Below are positions 17,123 to 25,781 of a stretch of 64,000 nucleotides of DNA, one piece after another. Positions within the stretch are counted from its first letter, which is position 1. The number at the start of each line of letters is the position of its first letter. The DNA is from JAMXLJ01 sp036558745 (lineage in GTDB: Bacteria; Actinomycetota; Acidimicrobiia; IMCC26256; JAMXLJ01), in NCBI GenBank assembly GCA_036558745.1, contig DATBEZ010000035.1:1-64000 (forward strand). The letters run 5' to 3'. Below the pieces are notes generated by a model that worked only from the letters and a program-made list of their open reading frames with translations, searched no databases and was not told the DNA's origin. A program made the position numbers and the translations under genes.

Positions 17123-17476
17123 GTGGACGGACGGCGGTCGTGGGTCGAGGTTCGCAACGGTGACGGCGCGATCGACGCCGCGAGCGGGAGCGTCCGGGCC
17201 GACGTCGTGATCGACGTGCGCGGCGACCTCGACGTCGAGCACGCGTCGTCGGTCGTCGAGTGCGTGCGCCGGGCGCTGGCCGACCCCGCCACGGCGACGA
17301 TCACGATCGACATGGGCGAGGCCGCCTTCGTCGACGAGGCCGCGGTCGACGGGCTGGTGCGGGCCAAGCGCCTCTCGCTCGAGCGGGCCGTGCCCCTTCG
17401 GGTTCGGGCCGTCTCGACGCGCGGCCGCCGCCTCCTCGAGCTGCTCCAGCTCGACGGGGATCTGCTCGACGGCTGA
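17123..17476 (+). CDS. STAS-domain protein (anti-sigma-factor-antagonist-like)
   Basis: 117-aa STAS fold protein: VVIDVRGDLDVEHASSVVECVRRAL, TITIDMGEAAFVDEAAVDGLVRA and PLRVRAVSTRGRRLLELLQL. The GTG at 17123 is chosen because GGGGG (17112-17116) sits 6 nt upstream and the sequence further upstream is not conserved-looking. The usual SpoIIAA phosphorylatable Ser loop (DSSG) is replaced by VDEAAVDG, so regulation by phosphorylation is doubtful. It stands before the chemotaxis genes but may be independent. Confidence 0.7.
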   Translation: MDGRRSWVEVRNGDGAIDAASGSVRADVVIDVRGDLDVEHASSVVECVRRALADPATATITIDMGEAAFVDEAAVDGLVRAKRLSLERAVPLRVRAVSTRGRRLLELLQLDGDLLDG

Positions 17477-17540
17477 GTGCGGACGGAGTGGAGCTCCGCC
17501 GTGGCGTAGCCCTCCGAGCGGGAACGGAGGGAGCCATGGG
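17475..17540 (+). repeat. Dispersed intergenic repeat family 2, copy 1
   Basis: A 66-bp element starting at the STAS gene stop codon. Its reverse complement matches both tandem copies at 55549-55680 at almost every position (GAGTGCGGACGGAGTGGAGC ... GGAGGGAGCCATGG). It contains a short inverted repeat CCTCCG/CGGAGG. No coding potential. Confidence 0.75.
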
Positions 17541-17773
17541 AGCTCATTCCCCGGGCGATCTGTCCCGATCGCGGTGTGCGGTGCGCCCGGCGTCCCGCCA
17601 CGTGGCTGTGACGAAGGTCCCCGACGTCGCGCCGGCGGCCATCCGACCCTCAAGTCGGCGTCCCCGGTGACGACGAAGGTTGGTGCACGGACGGCCCCGC
17701 GGCCGTCTCCGACCGTTGTCACCGCCTCCGCACGCCGTCGTGTGCGGCGACCCCGACCCCAAGCGAGGGATCC
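17541..17773. other. Region upstream of cheA
   Basis: No gene seen. It contains CTCA-N17-CCCGAT (17543-17569) and CTCA-N16-GACGAC (17649-17674), both imperfect versions of the motility promoter motif; either may drive cheA. GAGGGA at 17765-17770 is the cheA ribosome binding site. Confidence 0.35.
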
Positions 17774-20092
17774 ATGGACGAGGAGATGCGCGAGGTCATC
17801 GAGGAGTTCCTCGTCGAGAGCCACGAGAACCTGGACCAGCTGGACCAGGACTTCGTCGCCCTCGAGCGGGATCCCGACGACCGCGACGTCCTGGCCAGCG
17901 TGTTCCGCACGATCCACACGATCAAGGGCACGTCCGGGTTCCTCGGGTTCACGAAGCTCGAAGCGCTGACCCACGTCGGCGAGAGCCTCTTGAGCCGCCT
18001 CCGCGACGGCGACCTGCGCCTCACCGCGGAGAGCACCACGGCGCTGCTCGCGATGGTCGACGCGGTCCGGGCCATGCTCGCCAGCATCGAGGCCGAGGGC
18101 CACGACGGCGAGTTCCAGTACGACGCGATCATCGACCTGCTGACCGACCTGAACGCGGCCGAGGCGGTCGAGCGCGCGCTGGAGCCCGAGCCCGAGCCGG
18201 AGCCGGAGCCGGAGCCCGAGACCCCGATGCTGGGCGAGGTGCTCGTCGAGTCGGGTCAGGTCACGGAGGAAGAGGTCGCCGAGGCGGTCAGCGAGCAGGC
18301 CGAGGGCGACCCGCGCCACGTCGGCGAGATCCTGGTCGAGAAGGGCACGGTCGAGCCCGCGCAGGTGCTCGAGGCACTGCACGCGCAGGCGGAGAAGGCC
18401 GGTCCCGGTGTCGCCGACTCGAGCATCCGCGTCGACGTCGGTCTGCTCGACAAGCTCATGAACCTCGTCGGTGAGCTCGTGCTGTCGCGCAACCAGGTGC
18501 TGCAGTACGCGACGAACCTCAACGACGCCGCGTTCGTCGCGAACTCGCAGCGGCTGAACCTCATCACGACCGAGCTGCAAGAGGGCGTCATGAAGACGCG
18601 CATGCAGCCGATCGGCAACGTCTGGAACAAGCTCCCGCGCGTCGTGCGCGACCTCGCGCAGGCGTGCGGCAAGCACGTCGCGCTCGAGATGGAGGGTCGC
18701 GACACCGAGCTCGACAAGACGGTGCTCGAGGCGATCAAGGACCCGCTGACGCACCTTGTGCGCAACTCGGTCGACCACGGCATCGAGGCGCCCGAGGACC
18801 GCGCCGAGGCGGGCAAGCCCGAAGAGGGTCGCCTACTCCTCCGTGCGTACCACGAGAGCGGGCTCGTCAACATCGAGATCATCGACGACGGCGCCGGCAT
18901 CGACGTCGACAAGGTGCGCGCGAAGGCGATCGAGCGGGGGATCATCAACAACGACCAGGCCGCCCGCATGGGCGACCGCGAGGTGATGAACCTCATCTTC
19001 CAGCCCGGCTTCTCGACGGCCGCCAAGGTCACGAACGTCTCGGGCCGCGGTGTCGGCATGGACGTCGTGAAGACCAACATCGAGAAGATCGGTGGCACGG
19101 TCGACGTGCAGAGCCGCGTCGGCGAGGGCACGACCCTCAAGATCAAGATCCCGCTCACCTTGGCGATCATCCCCGCGCTCATCGTCGGTCACGGCGAGGC
19201 GCGCTACGCCATCCCGCAGGTCAGCCTCCTCGAGCTGGTTCGCCTGGAGAGCGAGCAGGCCAAGAAGAGCATCGAGCGCATCCAGGGCGCGCCGGTGTAC
19301 CGCCTGCGCGGCAAGCTGCTCCCGCTCGTGTACCTGCGCGAGGCGCTGGGCGAGCACGCCGAGGACGCGCAGAGCCACAACGACGCGGTGAGCATCGTCG
19401 TGCTGCAGGCCGACGAGCAGCAGTTCGGTCTCGTCGTCGAGCGCGTCGACGACACCGCGGAGATCGTGGTCAAGCCGCTCGGCAAGCAGCTCAAGGGCAT
19501 CCCCGTCTTCGCGGGTGCGACGATCATGGGCGACGGCCACGTCGCGCTGATCCTCGACGTGATGGGCGTCGCGCAGCGCTCGAAGATCCTCAGCGAGCTG
19601 CACGACAAGGGACTCGGTGCGGGCGAGGCCGACGCTGCGGCGCGACGCAAGGACGGCCAGACGATGTTGCTGGTCGACGCAGCGGGTGGACGCCGGATCG
19701 CGGTCCCGCTCGGTGCGGTCGCCCGCCTCGAGCAGTTCGAGACGTCCAAGCTCGAATGGGCCGGCAGCCAGCAGGTCGTGCAGTACACCGGCGAGCTGCT
19801 TCCGATCCTCTCGGTGGCGTCGCTGCTCGGCTTCGGTGCACCGGAGAGCTCCGACCCGATCGAGGTCGTCGTCGTGTGGCAGGGCGACCGTCAGGTCGGT
19901 CTGCACGTCGCCGAGATCCTCGACATCGTCGAAGACGTGGAGCTGGGTCGGGGCACCTCGACCAACCCGGGCATCGTCGGCTCGGTCGTCATCCAGGACA
20001 AGGTCACCGATGTGCTCGACATGCGCGCGGTCGTCGCCGCGGTCGACCCGTCGCTGCTGACCGACAGCCGTTTCGAAGAAGCGAGGGTCTGA
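17774..20092 (+). CDS. cheA: Chemotaxis histidine kinase CheA with unusual linker repeats
   Basis: 772-aa kinase that phosphorylates CheY and CheB from MCP signals. Domains in order: Hpt (1-about 110) with phospho-acceptor His48 in RTIHTIKGTSGF; a Glu-Pro repeat; two GspE/MshEN-like helical repeats, LGEVLVESGQVTEEEV and VGEILVEKGTVEPAQV; dimerisation domain; ATPase with N-box HLVRNSVDHG, G1 DDGAGID and G2 GRGVGMDVV; then two CheW-like domains. No CheY-binding P2 domain is evident where the repeats lie. The ATG follows GAGGGA. First gene of the chemotaxis operon, 5 bp before cheW. Confidence 0.95.
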   Translation: MDEEMREVIEEFLVESHENLDQLDQDFVALERDPDDRDVLASVFRTIHTIKGTSGFLGFTKLEALTHVGESLLSRLRDGDLRLTAESTTALLAMVDAVRAMLASIEAEGHDGEFQYDAIIDLLTDLNAAEAVERALEPEPEPEPEPEPETPMLGEVLVESGQVTEEEVAEAVSEQAEGDPRHVGEILVEKGTVEPAQVLEALHAQAEKAGPGVADSSIRVDVGLLDKLMNLVGELVLSRNQVLQYATNLNDAAFVANSQRLNLITTELQEGVMKTRMQPIGNVWNKLPRVVRDLAQACGKHVALEMEGRDTELDKTVLEAIKDPLTHLVRNSVDHGIEAPEDRAEAGKPEEGRLLLRAYHESGLVNIEIIDDGAGIDVDKVRAKAIERGIINNDQAARMGDREVMNLIFQPGFSTAAKVTNVSGRGVGMDVVKTNIEKIGGTVDVQSRVGEGTTLKIKIPLTLAIIPALIVGHGEARYAIPQVSLLELVRLESEQAKKSIERIQGAPVYRLRGKLLPLVYLREALGEHAEDAQSHNDAVSIVVLQADEQQFGLVVERVDDTAEIVVKPLGKQLKGIPVFAGATIMGDGHVALILDVMGVAQRSKILSELHDKGLGAGEADAAARRKDGQTMLLVDAAGGRRIAVPLGAVARLEQFETSKLEWAGSQQVVQYTGELLPILSVASLLGFGAPESSDPIEVVVVWQGDRQVGLHVAEILDIVEDVELGRGTSTNPGIVGSVVIQDKVTDVLDMRAVVAAVDPSLLTDSRFEEARV

Positions 20093-20097
20093 GACCA

Positions 20098-20565
20098 ATG
20101 GCTAACGAGCGCCAGTTCTGCACGTTCACGCTCGGCGACGGGTTCTTCGGTGTCGAGGTCGAGAAGGTTCAGGAGGTCCTGCGCTACCAGGACATGACCT
20201 TCGTGCCCCTCGCGCCGGCCGAGGTGACCGGGCTCATCAACCTGCGGGGTCAGATCGTCACCGCGCTCGAGCTGCGCCGGCGCCTCGACCTGCCCGAGCG
20301 CGACGAGGGCGTGCGCCCGATGAACATCGTGATCCGGACCGACGACGGCGCGCTGAGCCTGCTCGTCGACCAGATCGGCGACGTGTTGCTCGTGGATCCC
20401 GAGACGTTCGAGGAGCCGCCGGAGACGCTCGAGGCCAAGGTGCGCGAGCTCGTCACCGGTGTCTGCAAGCTCGAGGACCGGTTGCTGCTCCTGCTCGACG
20501 TCGACAAGGCGGTCGAGGTGGGAGCGCCGGCCGAGGAAGCGCGCGAGAGCGCGTACGCAGGCTGA
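20098..20565 (+). CDS. cheW: Chemotaxis coupling protein CheW
   Basis: 155-aa adaptor that links CheA to receptors. It has the CheW barrel: FCTFTLGDGFFGVEVEKVQEVLRYQ, VTGLINLRGQIVTALELRRRL (the NLRG receptor/CheA-binding motif) and LLVDQIGDVLLVDPE. The start at 20098 is 5 bp after the cheA stop. A short charged C-terminal tail follows the domain. Confidence 0.93.
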   Translation: MANERQFCTFTLGDGFFGVEVEKVQEVLRYQDMTFVPLAPAEVTGLINLRGQIVTALELRRRLDLPERDEGVRPMNIVIRTDDGALSLLVDQIGDVLLVDPETFEEPPETLEAKVRELVTGVCKLEDRLLLLLDVDKAVEVGAPAEEARESAYAG

Positions 20566-20641
20566 GCGTGCGGCAAGTCAGGGGGCGGCCGTCCGGCCGT
20601 GGCGCGCATCTCGGGTGGTGGGAGAAAGCGACAGCACTGTC

Positions 20642-22234
20642 GTGAAGCTCGGATTCAAATTCAAGTCGGTCCGGACGAAGCTGATCGTCAGCTTCCTCGC
20701 GGTCGCGCTGATCATGGCGATCGTCGGCGTCTTCGGAATGCAGCAGCAGTCGTCGATCGGCACGAAGGGCAAGGGGATCTACTCGAACAACGTTGTGGCC
20801 CTCCAGAAGCTCGCACCGCTTCGTGCCGCGTTCCTGAACGCGCGATACAACGGCCTCAGCGCGTTCGTCACGGGTTCCCGCAGCGAGACCGACGCCGCGC
20901 TCGCGAAGGCGCAGGCGGGCTGGAAGGACGTCGATGCAGGGATCAAGGCGTACGCCGCTGGCGTCAGTCCCGGCGAGCAGAAGAAGCTGATCGACAAGTT
21001 CACACGCGACTGGGCGCAGTACAAGGACCTCGCGATCAACGGCTACTTCCCGCAGGCTCGCGCCGGTGACGTCGCGGGCTTCCTGAAGCTGCGGAGCGCG
21101 AAGATCGCGCCGCTGTCGACCGAGATGATGAACACCCTCGATGCGCTCTTCAAGTCGGAGGCGACCGAGGCGCAGGGGAACGTCGCCTCGATGAACAGCA
21201 CGGAGTCGACGGCCAACACGATGACGATCCTGTTCATCGCGTTCGGTGCGCTGCTCGCGGTCGGCCTCGGCTACGTGATCGCGCGTGGCATCTCGAAGCC
21301 GCTGGGCCAGAGCGTCGACAGCCTCGACGCGCTCGCGCACAAGGACCTCACCAAGGACCTCGACGTGCACAGTGCCGACGAGACCGGGCGCATGGCCGAG
21401 TCGCTCAACGTCGCCGTCGGGAACCTGCGGACCGCGCTCACGGGCATCGCGGGCAACTCCGAGACGCTCGCGACCGCGTCCGAGGAGCTCATGGCGGTGT
21501 CGACCCAGATGGGTTCGAGCGCCGAGGAGACGTCCGCGCAGTCGGGCGTCGTCTCCGCGGCGGGCGAGCAGGTCAGCCGGTCGGTCGAGTCGGTCGCGAC
21601 CGCGGTCGAGGAGATGACGGCCTCGATCCGGGAGATCGCCCAGAACGCGGCCGAGGCCGCGCAGGTCGCCGCGACCGCGGTGGAGAAGGCGGCGCTCACC
21701 AACCAGAACATCGGCAAGCTCGGTGAGGCGAGCGTCGACATCGGCAACGTCGTGAAGGTGATCACCTCCATCGCCGAGCAGACGAACCTCCTCGCCCTCA
21801 ACGCGACCATCGAAGCGGCACGTGCGGGTGAGGCCGGCAAGGGCTTCGCCGTCGTGGCCAACGAGGTCAAGGAGCTCGCCAACGAGACGGCGAGGGCGAC
21901 CGAGGAGATCTCGCGCAAGATCGAGGGGATCCAGGTCGACACCCAGACCGCGGTGGTGTCCATCGGGGACATCACGGAAGTGATCAACAAGATCAACGAC
22001 ATCCAGAACACCATCGCCAGCTCCGTGGAGGAGCAGGCCGCCACGACGAACGAGATCGGTCGCAGCGTGGCGGAGGCGGCGAAGGGAAGCAGCGAGATCG
22101 CCGAGAACATCACCGGTGTCGCGCAGGCCGCGCACGAGACCGCTGATGGCGTCGGCTCGACCCAGCAAGCCGCGAGCGAGCTGTCGCGGATGGCACAGGA
22201 GCTCAAGAGCCTCGTCGGGGAGTTCACCTACTGA
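20642..22234 (+). CDS. Methyl-accepting chemotaxis protein
   Basis: 530-aa receptor. TM1 lies at about residues 14-32, then a small periplasmic four-helix-bundle sensor (4HB_MCP-like, about residues 35-185), TM2, a HAMP domain starting RGISKPLGQSVD, and the signalling domain with the hairpin tip EQTNLLALNATIEAARAGEAGKGFAVVA. The C-terminus ends LVGEFTY with no CheR-tethering pentapeptide. The GTG at 20642 gives the shortest cytoplasmic N-terminus; GTG codons at 20615 and 20618 are alternatives. The ligand is unknown. Confidence 0.9.
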   Translation: MKLGFKFKSVRTKLIVSFLAVALIMAIVGVFGMQQQSSIGTKGKGIYSNNVVALQKLAPLRAAFLNARYNGLSAFVTGSRSETDAALAKAQAGWKDVDAGIKAYAAGVSPGEQKKLIDKFTRDWAQYKDLAINGYFPQARAGDVAGFLKLRSAKIAPLSTEMMNTLDALFKSEATEAQGNVASMNSTESTANTMTILFIAFGALLAVGLGYVIARGISKPLGQSVDSLDALAHKDLTKDLDVHSADETGRMAESLNVAVGNLRTALTGIAGNSETLATASEELMAVSTQMGSSAEETSAQSGVVSAAGEQVSRSVESVATAVEEMTASIREIAQNAAEAAQVAATAVEKAALTNQNIGKLGEASVDIGNVVKVITSIAEQTNLLALNATIEAARAGEAGKGFAVVANEVKELANETARATEEISRKIEGIQVDTQTAVVSIGDITEVINKINDIQNTIASSVEEQAATTNEIGRSVAEAAKGSSEIAENITGVAQAAHETADGVGSTQQAASELSRMAQELKSLVGEFTY

Positions 22235-22240
22235 CGAGGT

Positions 22241-22269
22241 GTGGCGGGCCCGATGGTCGGGCCCGCCAC
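22241..22269 (+). terminator. Hairpin between MCP and cheY
   Basis: Perfect 13-bp stem GTGGCGGGCCCGA / TCGGGCCCGCCAC with a TGG loop, starting 6 bp after the MCP stop. There is no T-tract, so it may terminate partly or set the level of cheY-cheB-cheR relative to the receptor. Confidence 0.65.
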
Positions 22270-22317
22270 GTCGAATGCACGGGACGCGCGGCGGCGTCCC
22301 GGAGGAGGGAACGTCGC

Positions 22318-22692
22318 ATGCGAGTGCTGATCGTGGACGACTCGAGGGCCATGCGCACGATCTTGAAGAAGATCGTCGCGGAGCTCGGGTTCGACGAGAT
22401 CCTCGAGGCCGAGAACGGAGTCCAGGGTCTGGTCCAGCTGCGAAAGGCGGGGCCGCCCGACCTCGTGCTCGTCGACTGGAACATGCCCGAGATGACCGGC
22501 ATCGAGTTCGTCGAGCGCGTCCGCAAGGACGACACGTACGCGGGTTCGTTGATGATGATGGTCACAACGGAGACCGAAACGGCGCGAGTCGTTGAAGCGC
22601 TCGACGCAGGTGCCGACGAATACCTGATGAAGCCGTTCACGCCCGAAGTGCTGCGCGAGAAGATCGAGCTTCTCCGCGCCCAGCAGGCCTAG
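22318..22692 (+). CDS. cheY: Chemotaxis response regulator CheY
   Basis: 124-aa single receiver domain. Phospho-acceptor Asp53 in LVLVDWNMPEMTG, acidic pair VDDS at the N-terminus, the conserved Thr in MMMVTTE and Lys in LMKPF. GGAGGAGGGAACG upstream of the ATG. When phosphorylated by CheA it should bind FliM/FliN in the switch. A second CheY-like gene lies at 25318. Confidence 0.9.
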   Translation: MRVLIVDDSRAMRTILKKIVAELGFDEILEAENGVQGLVQLRKAGPPDLVLVDWNMPEMTGIEFVERVRKDDTYAGSLMMMVTTETETARVVEALDAGADEYLMKPFTPEVLREKIELLRAQQA

Positions 22693-22701
22693 GGCACGAC
22701 G

Positions 22702-23829
22702 ATGCAGAAGGTCCGGGTGCTCGTCGTCGACGACTCCGTGGTCATCCGTCGGATGCTCACCGAGATCCTGTCGAGCGATCCCGCGATCGAGGTTGCCGGG
22801 ACCGCGAGCAACGGCAAGCTCGCGATCCAGAAGCTCACGCAGGTGCAGCCCGACGTCGTGGTCATGGACGTCGAGATGCCGGAGATGACGGGCCTCGAAG
22901 CGCTCCCGGTCATCCGCAAGAGCCATCCGAAGCTCCCCGTCATCATGTTCTCGACGCTGACGACGCGCGGGGGCGCGGCGACCCTCGACGCGCTCGCACT
23001 CGGCGCGACCGACTACGTCGCCAAGCCGGCGAACATGGGCAGCGTCCAGGCCTCGATCGAAGCGATCCGGGCCGAGCTCGTCCCCAAGGTGAAGGCGTTC
23101 GGGGGGATCCCGGACCTGCTGAACGCGCCCGCGCCGTCGCGCACGCGTCCGACGCCGGCCGCGCCGGCTGCGACGCCGCGGCCGAGGCTCGCGGGTGCAC
23201 CCGCGCGCGTCGACGTCGTCGCGATCGGCGTCTCGACCGGCGGTCCGAAGGCCCTGGGCGAGGTGCTGCCCGGTCTCCCCGCGGCGTTGCCGGTTCCCGT
23301 CGTCATCGTGCAGCACATGCCGCCGCTGTTCACGAAGCTGCTCGCCGACCGTCTCGACGCCAGCTGTGCCGTGCGCGTGCACGAGGGCGTCGCGGGCATG
23401 GTGCTCGAGCCCGGTCACGTCTACCTCGCGCCCGGCGACTTCCACATGGTCGTCGAGGAGTCGGGCGGCGTCGTGAAGCTGAACCTGAACCAGAACCCGC
23501 CCGAGAATTCGTGCCGGCCCGCGGTCGACGTGCTCTTCCGGTCGGTGGTGAAGACGTACAAGGAGCACGCGCTCGCCACGGTGCTGACCGGGATGGGCCA
23601 GGACGGCCTGCGCGGCGCGGAGCTGGTCCGCGACGCCGGCGGCCAGGTGCTCGCGCAGGACGAGGCGACGAGCGTCGTCTGGGGCATGCCCGGCTTCGTG
23701 GCCCGCTCCGGTCTCGCCGACAAGGTCGTCCCGCTCCCCGACGTCGCGCAGGAGCTCGTCGATCGCGTCGCTCGCAACCGTGCCGCTGCACCCCGCACTC
23801 CCAACCTCTTCTCGAAGGCGGCTCCGTAG
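22702..23829 (+). CDS. cheB: Chemotaxis glutamate methylesterase CheB
   Basis: 375-aa adaptation enzyme that demethylates or deamidates receptors. N-terminal receiver with Asp56 (VVMDVEMPEMTG), a Pro/Ala-rich linker (about 141-167) and the methylesterase domain with catalytic Ser178 (GVSTGGP), His205 (QHMPP) and Asp301 (GMGQDG). Starts 9 bp after cheY and is followed by cheR after 2 bp, so they are one operon. Confidence 0.95.
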   Translation: MQKVRVLVVDDSVVIRRMLTEILSSDPAIEVAGTASNGKLAIQKLTQVQPDVVVMDVEMPEMTGLEALPVIRKSHPKLPVIMFSTLTTRGGAATLDALALGATDYVAKPANMGSVQASIEAIRAELVPKVKAFGGIPDLLNAPAPSRTRPTPAAPAATPRPRLAGAPARVDVVAIGVSTGGPKALGEVLPGLPAALPVPVVIVQHMPPLFTKLLADRLDASCAVRVHEGVAGMVLEPGHVYLAPGDFHMVVEESGGVVKLNLNQNPPENSCRPAVDVLFRSVVKTYKEHALATVLTGMGQDGLRGAELVRDAGGQVLAQDEATSVVWGMPGFVARSGLADKVVPLPDVAQELVDRVARNRAAAPRTPNLFSKAAP

Positions 23830-23831
23830 CC

Positions 23832-24653
23832 ATGCCGATCACCACCGCCGAATTCGACTACGTGCGCGACCTGGTCCGCACCCGCTCCGCGATCGTGCTG
23901 GAGCCGGGAAAGGAGTACCTGGTCGAGTCGCGGCTGGCGCCGCTCGCCCGCGCCGAAGGCTTCGACTCCATCGCGCGCCTCGTCGACGAGCTCCGGCGAC
24001 CGGGTGCGGCCCGCCTGACGACGCAGGTCGTCGAGGCGATGACGACCAACGAGACCTCGTTCTTCCGCGACGTGCACCCGTTCGACGCGCTGCGTCAGCA
24101 CGTCCTGCCCGACCTCCTCCAGCGACGCTCGGCCGAGCGCACGCTCCAGATCTGGAGCGCGGCGTGCTCGAGCGGTCAGGAGGCGTACTCGATCATCATC
24201 ACGATGCTCGAGCACTTCCCCGAGCTGAAGAGCTGGAACGTCCGCATCCTCGGAACCGACCTCTCCACCGAGATCCTCGATCGCGCGAAGGAGGGTCGCT
24301 TCGCACAGATCGAGGCGAACCGCGGCCTGCCGTCGAAGATGCTCGTGAAGTACTTCGAGCACCAGGGCACCGGCTGGCAGGTGAAGCCGGAGCTGCGGCG
24401 CATGGTCGAGTGGAAGCCGATGAACCTCGTGCAGCCGTGGGTCGGGCTCGCGCGCATGGACGTCGTCTTCCTGCGCAACGTCCTTATCTACTTCGACGTG
24501 CCGACCAAGCGCGACATCCTCGAGCGCATGCGCGGCGTGATGCGCCCCGACGGCTACCTCTTCCTCGGTGCCGCGGAGACCACGATGAACATCCACGAGC
24601 GCTACGAGCGCATCCCGTTCGAGCGCGCCGCCTGCTACCGGCCCCTCCCCTGA
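23832..24653 (+). CDS. cheR: Chemotaxis protein methyltransferase CheR
   Basis: 273-aa SAM-dependent receptor glutamate methyltransferase. An N-terminal all-helical domain (ITTAEFDYVRDLV, TTNETSFFRD) precedes the Rossmann domain with IWSAACSSGQEAYSI (SAM loop), ILGTDLSTEIL and VVFLRNVLIYFD. Antagonist of CheB. The ATG lies immediately after the cheB stop. Confidence 0.94.
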   Translation: MPITTAEFDYVRDLVRTRSAIVLEPGKEYLVESRLAPLARAEGFDSIARLVDELRRPGAARLTTQVVEAMTTNETSFFRDVHPFDALRQHVLPDLLQRRSAERTLQIWSAACSSGQEAYSIIITMLEHFPELKSWNVRILGTDLSTEILDRAKEGRFAQIEANRGLPSKMLVKYFEHQGTGWQVKPELRRMVEWKPMNLVQPWVGLARMDVVFLRNVLIYFDVPTKRDILERMRGVMRPDGYLFLGAAETTMNIHERYERIPFERAACYRPLP

Positions 24654-24703
24654 CCAGCTCCATGGCCTCCGTCCCCAGTCCTTCGACATGTCAGAGACGA
24701 GTC

Positions 24704-24729
24704 CTCAAGGCGAGGGCGAAGACGCCGAT
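24704..24729 (+). promoter_or_regulatory. FliA-type promoter for cheX
   Basis: CTCA (24704-24707), 16 nt, GCCGAT (24724-24729). Exact match to the motif shared with the flagellar operons in this window. Predicted start of transcription near 24736, about 75 nt before the cheX ATG. Confidence 0.7.
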
Positions 24730-24811
24730 GACCCACGTGGTCGTTCGGCGGCGCAACGCACAGTCACGGTCCGCGACTGCCGTCGCGTCGCCGCGAACCA
24801 AGGAGTGATCG

Positions 24812-25276
24812 ATGCAACTCAGTGAGAACGACCTCCGGGAGGTCGTCGAGAGCGTGTGGAGCGCGATGCTCGGTCTCGAGCTCGTTCCCGCCGACCACGG
24901 ATACGCCCGCGACGTCGAATCCCGGAATCTCACCGGGACGGTGCAGATCACGGGCGAGTGGCAGGGTGCCGTGATGGTCGACCTGCCCGAGAAGCTCGCG
25001 CGCGACGCGGCGTCGGCCATGTTCGGCATGGAGCCCGACGAGCTCGGCGAAGACGAGGTCCTCGACGCGCTCGGCGAGGTCGCCAACATGATCGGCGGCA
25101 ACGTCAAGGGACTCATCGAGGGTGAGTGCAAGCTGTCGCTCCCCACGATCGCCGAGGGTGGCGACTTCCGGGTCGCGGTTCCCGGCAGCTCGACGAGCGT
25201 GCTCCTCGTGTTCGACTGCGAGGGCAAGCCCTTTCAGGTGAAGTTGTTGGTCCGCGAGGACCAGGCGGCCGCGTAG
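24812..25276 (+). CDS. cheX: CheX-type chemotaxis phosphatase
   Basis: 154-aa CheC/CheX/FliY-fold protein that should dephosphorylate CheY-P. The catalytic helix pattern DxxxExxNxxxGN is seen in DALGEVANMIGGNVKG, followed by a beta-rich half. ATG with AAGGAG at 24799-24804. It has its own FliA-type promoter and pairs with the second cheY 41 bp downstream. CheX is chosen over CheC because only one ExxN helix is present. Confidence 0.8.
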   Translation: MQLSENDLREVVESVWSAMLGLELVPADHGYARDVESRNLTGTVQITGEWQGAVMVDLPEKLARDAASAMFGMEPDELGEDEVLDALGEVANMIGGNVKGLIEGECKLSLPTIAEGGDFRVAVPGSSTSVLLVFDCEGKPFQVKLLVREDQAAA

Positions 25277-25317
25277 CGCGCCCCGCGCCGCGGCAGAGTT
25301 GGAGACGAGGGACGGAC

Positions 25318-25674
25318 ATGCGGATTCTCATCGTTGACGACAGCAAGGCCATGCGCATGATCGTCAAGCGTCACGTCGGTCAGGCGATGCCGGAGGCCGA
25401 GCTGGTCGAGGCCGAGAACGGCGCGCAGGCGCTCGAGATGGTGCGTGCCGACACGCCCGATCTCGTGCTGTGCGACTGGAACATGCCGGAGATGACCGGG
25501 ATCCAGTTCCTCCGCGCCCTGCGCGAGGAGGGCCGCGAGGTCCCGTTCGGCTTCGTCACCTCCGAGACGCAGCCCCAGATGCGCGAGCAGGCGATCGCGG
25601 CGGGCGCGATGTTCTGCCTGGCGAAGCCGTTCACGGCCGAGGCCTTCCAGGACATCCTCGCGTCGATCTCCTGA
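25318..25674 (+). CDS. Second CheY-like response regulator
   Basis: 118-aa single receiver domain, Asp53 in LVLCDWNMPEMTG, acidic VDDS pair, Thr/Ser in FVTSE and Lys in LAKPF. It differs from the first CheY in its alpha4-beta5 face. Location between cheX and a CheX-like gene suggests a CheY-phosphatase module or a phosphate sink; which CheY binds the motor cannot be decided. Confidence 0.88.
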   Translation: MRILIVDDSKAMRMIVKRHVGQAMPEAELVEAENGAQALEMVRADTPDLVLCDWNMPEMTGIQFLRALREEGREVPFGFVTSETQPQMREQAIAAGAMFCLAKPFTAEAFQDILASIS

Positions 25675-25676
25675 CG

Positions 25677-25702
25677 CTCAACACCGGCCCGCGGGTGCCG
25701 AT
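25677..25702 (+). promoter_or_regulatory. FliA-type promoter for CheX-like gene
   Basis: CTCA (25677-25680), 16 nt, GCCGAT (25697-25702), overlapping the end of the preceding cheY-like gene by nothing but 3 bp of spacing. About 72 nt upstream of the next ATG from the predicted start site. Confidence 0.7.
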
Positions 25703-25781
25703 CAGATCCGTGCGAGGTTGAAGCGCAGAACGCGGCCGAGGCGGCGTTCCTGAGCACAGAGAGGTCAGCGAGGAAGCGGCG

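Noticed and set aside
17543..17569. CTCA-N17-CCCGAT upstream of cheA
   Set aside because: Spacer is 17 and the first -10 base differs; plausible but weaker than the six exact copies, and a second imperfect match at 17649-17674 competes with it.
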